A model generated the notes under the pieces. It worked only from the letters and a program-made list of their open reading frames with translations, made no database searches and was not told the DNA's origin. A stretch of 64,000 bases of DNA from JAZGGS01 sp963764825. Its GTDB lineage: Bacteria; Bacteroidota; Ignavibacteria; Ignavibacteriales; Ignavibacteriaceae. Every line of letters starts with the position of its first letter. Position 1 is the stretch's first letter. The stretch spans positions 371,063 to 435,062 of the forward strand of contig CAVXUA010000016.1 in NCBI GenBank assembly GCA_963764825.1, given 5' to 3'. The position numbers and the translations under genes were made by a program. Below are positions 58,444 to 64,000 of the stretch, one piece after another.

Positions 58444-59655
58444 ATGAACTTTAAAATATCTTTTACTGCTCTTCTTTTATTAAGCATAATCATTTCAATT
58501 GTAGTTCTTTACTCTCCAAATATGAGTGCACAGGAAGAGGATGAACCGATACTATACTACCAGATGGAACCATTGGATGACAGTCTTTTTATTTTAATCC
58601 AGGAAGAATTATTTATAGATCCACCCGATCCAAAAGCAGAAATTATTGTTGATATAAGGGATAATAATAACCAGACAATTTCAATAAGAGGATCGCTTTA
58701 CCCTTTTCTTGCAGTTAAACCGGAAACCCGGGCAAGAATTATAACTTATCCATTTAAAATTAATCTTGAAGAGACCGTTCATTACGGATCTATATTCAGC
58801 AGGGTTATAGAAAGAATGAGATTTAAAAAGATCCTGGATCCGCCTTCCGTATATCAAATTTCACCCGGGCTGGGTTATATAAATCCTTACGTGCAGATTT
58901 TTGGAGGTGAAAGATTTGGAGTAGCAATAAAAAACGATATCGGTATCTCAGTCGGTTTTGGAACTCCATATTCTGGTGCATTAGAAACAAATTTTGCCGA
59001 AGTTAATTTTCATATACTTGGTGCCAGAGGTGGCATATTTACTTCAATAGATGCGGTAACTGAGAGGAAAGATGTTAATAATCATAACAACCTGTTTGTT
59101 ACTACGGGATTCCAGATAGCTTACGTAATACCATTTGGTAATTTTTTCGAAGTAGGATATTTAAAAACTTCTGAAGATTTTACTGAAACACAGAAGCGCA
59201 AATATTTACTTAGAACTGTAAATAAAGATAATATTGTTTTAAACCCGGACGGAACAATAAAGTACCAGCCATACCTTCTGCAGGGTTCTTTTATAAACTG
59301 GGAGTTCAGGTACCCGGTTAAGTTTCTTGGTTCCCCAAGGAGCAAAGTTTACGTTGCAAAATTTATAGATGAACTGCATATAGGTTTTACAGGCAGGGAG
59401 CTGACTGTAGCCGGCAGTGTATTTGATTTCCGCTTCGATGCAATGGTAAGCAGTCCAATCAGGCAGCCGGCATACATTATAGATATAATAATCCAGAAAA
59501 TATTTCAGGGGTGGGGTGCCAGTGCGCTTGCTATTGGTCCAAGTGCCATATTTTCGAATACTAAAAGCGGAAGTTTTGGAGTCACTTCAATCTTTTTTAA
59601 TTTTAGAGTGAAAGTAGGAACATCGTTTATAATTGAATGTTCTGAGTGTCGTTAG
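58444..59655 (+). CDS. Hypothetical exported, probably outer-membrane protein
   Basis: 403 residues, not recognised. Signal peptide (SFTALLLLSIIISIVVLYSP, ending MSAQ), then an acidic linker and about 300 residues rich in alternating strands (FGVAIKNDIGISVGFG, VFDFRFDAMVSSPIRQ, GVTSIFFNFRVKVGTSF), suggesting a beta barrel or beta-rich envelope domain. It ends with two Cys (IIECSECR), unusual for a barrel. It stands alone with gaps of about 240 and 200 bases either side. Confidence 0.65.
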   Translation: MNFKISFTALLLLSIIISIVVLYSPNMSAQEEDEPILYYQMEPLDDSLFILIQEELFIDPPDPKAEIIVDIRDNNNQTISIRGSLYPFLAVKPETRARIITYPFKINLEETVHYGSIFSRVIERMRFKKILDPPSVYQISPGLGYINPYVQIFGGERFGVAIKNDIGISVGFGTPYSGALETNFAEVNFHILGARGGIFTSIDAVTERKDVNNHNNLFVTTGFQIAYVIPFGNFFEVGYLKTSEDFTETQKRKYLLRTVNKDNIVLNPDGTIKYQPYLLQGSFINWEFRYPVKFLGSPRSKVYVAKFIDELHIGFTGRELTVAGSVFDFRFDAMVSSPIRQPAYIIDIIIQKIFQGWGASALAIGPSAIFSNTKSGSFGVTSIFFNFRVKVGTSFIIECSECR

Positions 59656-59697
59656 GCATAGTTAGGTGTTATGAGTTCTGTGTCACTATGATCTGTA

Positions 59698-59750
59698 TTC
59701 AATTTTTGATGTTCTTAGTTCGTAGTCCGTAGTTATAAGTTCAAAGTTCT
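59698..59750. repeat. Degenerate tandem GTAGTC/AGTTC-rich stretch
   Basis: Overlapping near-repeats such as TTCTTAGTTCGTAGTCCG followed by TAGTTATAAGTTCAAAGTTC, about 110 bases before wlbA. A similar stretch (AGTTCTTAGTGCTTGG, then TGCTTAGT) lies just after wlbB. Non-coding. Confidence 0.45.
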
Positions 59751-59857
59751 GAATCTTACCCAATTTAATTTTCTAATTATTCTTAGATAAAACATTTAAT
59801 TGTATAATTTTAAGTAAATTTATATACAGTAAATTTTAACAGGAAAAATTATCTAAA

Positions 59858-60812
59858 ATGAAAAACTTTGCTATAACAGGGGTTGCCGGGTATGTTGCGC
59901 CAAGACATTTGCAGGCAATTAAAGATACCGGGAACAAGTTAGTCGCTGCAGTAGATCCGCACGACTCGGTTGGGGTACTTGATAGATATTTTAATGACGT
60001 AAGTTTTTTTACTGAATTCGAAAGATTCGACAGGCACCTTGAAAACTCTTAAGCGAAATGTTCCAGGTGAAAAGATAGACTACCTTTCAATCTGCTCTCC
60101 TAATAATTTGCATGATGCACACATACGGCTTGCATTGCGATTAGGTGCTAATGCTATTTGTGAAAAGCCGCTGGTAATTAATCCGTGGAATCTTGATGTG
60201 CTTAAAGAACTTGAAGAGGAAAGTGCTTCCAAAGTATATACAGTTCTTCAGCTAAGACTCCTCCCTTCCCTTATAAAACTGAAGAAAGAATTATCGGCAA
60301 AAAAGAATTCAAAGAAATATGATGTGGAATTAACATACATCACTCCGCGTGGATTGTGGTATTCATACTCCTGGAAAGGAAACCCGGAACGTTCCGGTGG
60401 TGTAAGTACAAATATCGGTATACACTTTTTCGATCTGCTATTGTGGTTGTTTGGCAGTGAACAAAAATGCGAAGTGCATATCTTTAATTCCAGCCGTGCC
60501 GGTGGATTTATTGAATTGGAAAATGCAAATATAAAATGGTTTCTTTCCCTGGATAAAAATGATATACCTGCTCATGCAAAAGAAAGCAATTCAACTTTCC
60601 GTTCTATTACGGTTGATAATGAAGAAATTGAATTCAGTAAGGGCTTTACCGATTTGCATACAAGGGTTTACGAAAATATTCTTGATGGAAACGGGTATGG
60701 AATTGAAGATGCGCGTGCATCAATAGAGCTCGCTTATAAAATCAGGAATGCTGCTCCAGGCAATAATTATGATTACCTTCATCCTATCGTAAAAAAATTA
60801 CTCAATAAATAA
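59858..60812 (+). CDS. wlbA: Gfo/Idh/MocA oxidoreductase, WlbA-like (one frameshift)
   Basis: NAD-dependent sugar dehydrogenase like WlbA/WbpB, which oxidises UDP-GlcNAcA at C3 for 2,3-diaminouronate synthesis. N-terminal Rossmann stretch KNFAITGVAGYVAPRHLQAI and AAVDPHDSVG; then, after a shift near 60040, YLSICSPNNLHDAHIRLALR, the catalytic EKPLVINPWN and GGVSTNIGIHFFDLLLWLFG. About 315 residues in total. The GVAGYVAPRHL glycine loop is the WlbA-type variant. The acetyltransferase gene follows after 26 bases. Confidence 0.88.
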
Positions 60813-60838
60813 GCAAGTTAAAATTAGCGGAGAATTAC

Positions 60839-61330
60839 ATGAGCTTTTACAAGCATGAATCAGCATACGTAGATGAAAAAACTGAAATTGGAGATGGCAC
60901 AAAGATCTGGCATTTCAGTCATGTTCAGAGCGGTGCAAAAATTGGGAGTAACTGTGTGCTTGGGCAGAATGTAAACATTGGTAACAACGTGGTGGTTGGT
61001 AATTTTTGTAAGATTCAGAATAATGTTTCAGTATATGAAGGGGTAACTTTAGAAGATTATGTTTTTTGCGGACCCTCGATGGTTTTTACAAACGTATTGG
61101 ATCCGCGATGTAAGTACCCGCAAGCTGGCTCTCAATTTTATGTTAAAACCTTAGTTAAAGAAGGTGCATCGATCGGTGCTAATGCTACAATCATCTGTGG
61201 AAACACACTTGGTAAGCATTGCTTTATTGGTGCAGGTGCTTTAGTTACAAAAGATGTTCCCGATTATGCTTTAGTTATTGGCAATCCTGCAAAGATTATT
61301 GGCTGGGTTAGCGAAGCGGTAAAAGATTAA
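60839..61330 (+). CDS. wlbB: UDP-2-acetamido-3-amino-dideoxy-glucuronate N-acetyltransferase, WlbB/WbpD-like
   Basis: 163-residue left-handed beta-helix acetyltransferase: DEKTEIGDGTKIWHFSHVQS, hexapeptide repeats (IGSNCVLGQNVNIGNNVVVG), VFTNVLDPRCKYPQ and KEGASIGANATIICGNTLG, ending GNPAKIIGWVSE. It transfers acetate to the 3-amino group in the O-antigen sugar pathway. ATG 60839 has GGAG upstream. The WlbC aminotransferase expected between dehydrogenase and acetyltransferase steps is not present beside it. Confidence 0.9.
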   Translation: MSFYKHESAYVDEKTEIGDGTKIWHFSHVQSGAKIGSNCVLGQNVNIGNNVVVGNFCKIQNNVSVYEGVTLEDYVFCGPSMVFTNVLDPRCKYPQAGSQFYVKTLVKEGASIGANATIICGNTLGKHCFIGAGALVTKDVPDYALVIGNPAKIIGWVSEAVKD

Positions 61331-61772
61331 ATTTTGATAAGGATGGTTACGCGAAAAATCGAATAAAAGTATACTTAAAGATAAAGTGGAAGTTAAAGTT
61401 CTTAGTGCTTGGTGCTTAGTTTTGCTGTTTAATATTTATGAATCCCCTATAAATCTTAGATTATAATTTCCATAGAGTATTGTGCTCTTTTTGATATATT
61501 TTGATCAAGAGCTATATATAAAGATTGAACTCCGATGCTGATCGTAGCATAATTAAGAAAGTTAGCAAAAGATTATTGTACCCTTCAAATCCTCAGCATA
61601 TTGCCATTATTGAAATTGAAGCTCTTGATTGATCTTTAATCCATAGTCTTTTCTAAATTTCAGTTGAGTATTTTATAAACTTGATTGGTTATCCTGTAAT
61701 TCCAGTTCAATATCTTCAACTTAATTTCATTGAGATACTTTTATAATAACCACGAACAGAACAGCACAAGGA
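61331..61772. other. Intergenic region between wlbB and wzc-like gene
   Basis: About 440 bases between convergent genes with no credible ORF on either strand and no strong terminator. It starts with an AGTTC/TTAGTGCTTGG-type simple stretch around 61393-61424. The length is unusual for a convergent junction and may contain remnants of lost genes. Confidence 0.5.
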
Positions 61773-64000
61773 TTAAGTTTTCCGGTGATAGTAATAATAG
61801 TATTTATAATAGAACCGTTAAAACTAAAATTATTAATACAGAACCAAGGAAGTGAGTATTCTCCCTTTTAATTAAATCCACAGAGCGTTTCATCAGGTCA
61901 ATCTCGGTTGTTTCTGAAGAGACAACAAGCACTGTACCATCAACCATATTTGATAATATTTCAGAATCTGCAACAGCAATTATTGGGGGAGAATCTATTA
62001 TCACCAGGTCATACTTATCGCGCATAATTACTTAAGGAAGTCTCTCATCTCCTTTGAATCAAGCATTTCCGCCGGGTTGGGCGGGATAGTACCGGCAGTA
62101 ATGTAATCTAAGTTTTCCAGGTCGCTTTCTTTTATTATCTCATTTAATTCTGCATTGCCGGTTAAGTAATCGATCATTCCCGGTGTACGTGGAGAGTTAA
62201 AAATTTTATGAACAGCAGGTTTTCTTAAATCACAATCAATTAAAAGAGTTTTTTTCTTCGACTGTGCAAAGCTTCCTGCAAGGTTAACGGAGATAGTGGT
62301 CTTCCCTTCCTGCGGTGCAGAAGAAGTAATTAAGATTGTTTTTAAAGTTTCTTTTCTAACTGTAGAAAATTGTATCCTTGTTCTTAACGCCCTGAATGCT
62401 TCGCTCGGCATTGAATCCGGCTGCTTGCTAACAATAAACTGGAATTCATCATGCCCATTTGATTTTAAACCTTCAATGTTTGGTACCCACGCCAATACAT
62501 TAATATTTTTCTGTTCAATATCATCCGGAGTTTTCACTGTGTCATCAAAGTAATTTTTTATAAACACAAAACCGATTGCAATTCCAATTCCAAGGACTAA
62601 GCCAATCAGAATGATCATCGTTCTGTTTGGTTTTGATGGGGAGCCAGGGATTCTTGCTTCATCAATTACCATTACGTTTCCCGGCTGAGATTGTTCGTTT
62701 ATCAATGCTTCCTGGAATCTCTCCTCAACAAGCAGGTAAAGCTTTTCCAGCGCTGCAGCATTCCTTTTAAGACGAGCCAGTTCTATCGCATTTTTCGGAA
62801 GTTTCTTAAAACGTGCTTCGTAACTTTTTACAATTTTATCCAGTTCTTTAATTGATGTCTGCAGCGACTGGTTCCTTACTTCTTCCTCAATTATTTTCTG
62901 TGTCAACCCCTTTACTTCTTCAGGACTGCTGGCAAAAATACCTGCCTTCAATACTTCGAGTTCACTATCCAGCCCTTTCTGCATATCATTAATTTTATTA
63001 TCATACTCCCGAATAACAGCAGAGTTTTCCGAAAGACTGTTATCTTTACTCATAGCAATCCCGCGGTTAATTTGCAGCTTAACTATTTCATCCTGTATTG
63101 CTTTTATATATGTCTGGGAAGAAAGAGATTTTAAATAATCAGCCATCCTTGGATTCTGCTTTGTAAGCTCACTTCTTAAATTTTCCAGTACTTTATTCGA
63201 AGCCATTAAATCAACCTGCGTAGCATTCTTTTGGGCTTCAAAATCTGAAAGTAGAGCTATTAAGGTATTCGCTCTTTCATCAAGAGCTATCAATCCTCCC
63301 CTCTCCTGGAAACCTCGTAAAATCTCTTCCGCTTCATTAAGCTCTGTAGATTTCTCAACTCTCTGTTCCGATAAGAAATTTTTAATCAGGGTAAGCTGGT
63401 TCCTGTTGATATCAAGGTTTGACTGTTTATACTGCTGTGCATACAAATTTGCTATCAGTGCAGCTTCATAAGGTGATGGAGATGTAGCTGTAATTTCAAC
63501 CATATCCAGTCCCCTTTTCTGATCGATCGTTACGGATTGATAATGTTGAAATCAGTGAAGTGATAGGTTTCAAATTAACACCTGAACCCTGCTCCTTCAA
63601 TCCCTGGTCAACTAAAACATAATACCGTTCTTTATCAGGGTCCCTGTAAAAACTGTCTGATAAAGCAAGAGCAACCATTTCCCTGGTTCTGTAGGATTGT
63701 AATATTTCAATTTCATTGGCAATAAACCTGTCATTCCCCCAATCAACAAATTCAGGCATCATAGGTGAAGTTAAAACACCCCCGCCCTGAGGGCGTGACA
63801 GTTTTATAGAAGTGGTTGAGCTGTAAATAATCTATTGCATAAAAGGCATATAAAACCGCAACTGCTAAACCGGCAAGAGATATAAGAAGAACAGGCAGCC
63901 AGTTATTCCTTATTAATCTTATGTAATCTTTAAGTGTATTTGTATCTTCCAGATCGGAATTACCAAAACCGCCGGCTGTATTATCGTATTTAAAACCGTT
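61773..64000 (-). CDS. Wzc-type polysaccharide co-polymerase / BY-tyrosine kinase (partial, five frameshifts)
   Basis: Inner-membrane protein controlling export and chain length of a capsule or exopolysaccharide. The start lies beyond the right edge. Order: N-terminal Wzz helix (NWLPVLLISLAGLAVAVLYA), conserved PQGGGVLTSPMMPEF, periplasmic coiled coils, GNVR-type region before the second helix (IILIGLVLGIGIAIGFVFI), then the kinase with Walker A SSAPQEGKTTISVNLAG, Walker A' LLIDCDLRKPAVHK and Walker B YDLVIIDSPP. Shifts near 63818, 63520, 62032, 61833 and 61815 break it. Beyond the last, the end reads FYYKYYYYYHRKT and stops at 61773: a tyrosine cluster typical of autophosphorylated BY-kinases. 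Confidence 0.88.

Noticed and set aside
63783..63800. GCCCTGAGGGC palindrome in the wzc-like gene as another REP-like element
   Set aside because: It encodes the conserved RPQGG motif of Wzc proteins, so the symmetry is explained by coding.
1..64000. CRISPR arrays, insertion sequences, prophage or integrase genes
   Set aside because: No regularly spaced repeats, transposase or integrase motifs, or terminal inverted repeats were found.

Overview
The window looks like a contig from an AT-rich member of the Ignavibacteria/Bacteroidota-Chlorobiota group. The strongest clue is two secreted proteins with the C-terminal type IX secretion (T9SS) sorting domain typical of that group (motifs QNYPNPFNPST and KKMLLMK/KKMLLTK). 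Supporting signs are a small histone H1-like protein next to an HdrD-type iron-sulfur protein, many outer-membrane and lipoprotein genes without assigned function, and the order zapA / 6S-like RNA / rny. No prophage, insertion sequence or CRISPR array was seen. Most of the window is core metabolism and cell-envelope genes.

Layout. 1-2.6 kb: partial archaeal-type HMG-CoA synthase, miaA, pcm (minus). 3-6.7 kb: two paralogous T9SS cargo proteins, each with a look-alike terminator, then tRNA-Gly and tRNA-Cys. 7-12.5 kb: plsY-htrA-purB (overlapping genes) and a Prc-type protease. 12.5-17.1 kb: a hypothetical gene, then a lysine catabolism locus (ALDH7-type dehydrogenase and Rrf2 regulator divergent from L-lysine 6-aminotransferase). 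17-27.7 kb: rsmI, apt, enoyl-CoA hydratase, PAP2 phosphatase, dusB, MFS transporter, CapA-like protein, Hc1, a membrane FeS oxidoreductase, bioY, a hydrolase. 27.9-33 kb: hisA, a cNMP-binding protein, a universal stress protein, and glyA-tatC-polyprenyl synthase. 33-39 kb: TPR protein and a glgA-gmhB-lipoprotein-OMP operon. 39-46.4 kb: SPOR lipoprotein, hutI, Ig-like lipoprotein, mltG, tsaD, proline dehydrogenase, coaE. 46.4-55.7 kb: a long minus-strand translation/division cluster read as tRNA-Leu, tRNA-Val, thrS, infC, rpmI, rplT, pheS, pheT, zapB-like, zapA, 6S-like RNA, rny. 56-59.7 kb: methylmalonyl-CoA mutase large subunit, epimerase and a hypothetical envelope protein. 59.8-64 kb: wlbA-wlbB sugar genes facing a Wzc-type tyrosine kinase that leaves the window.

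The dominant technical feature is about 45 apparent single-base frameshifts, spread over many single-copy essential genes (pheT, rny, miaA, apt and others) and often in short homopolymers. I read these as sequence errors in an uncorrected assembly, not decay. Genes are therefore annotated at their reconstructed full extents, and several true N- or C-termini become visible only after crossing the shift.

The most interesting biology is the lysine-degradation locus with its own Rrf2 regulator and two candidate operators, a 6S-like RNA whose long-range closing stem can be drawn by hand, an apparent AUC start codon for infC, and three intrinsic terminators placed just upstream of start codons (thrS, pheS, capA), two of them before aminoacyl-tRNA synthetase genes.
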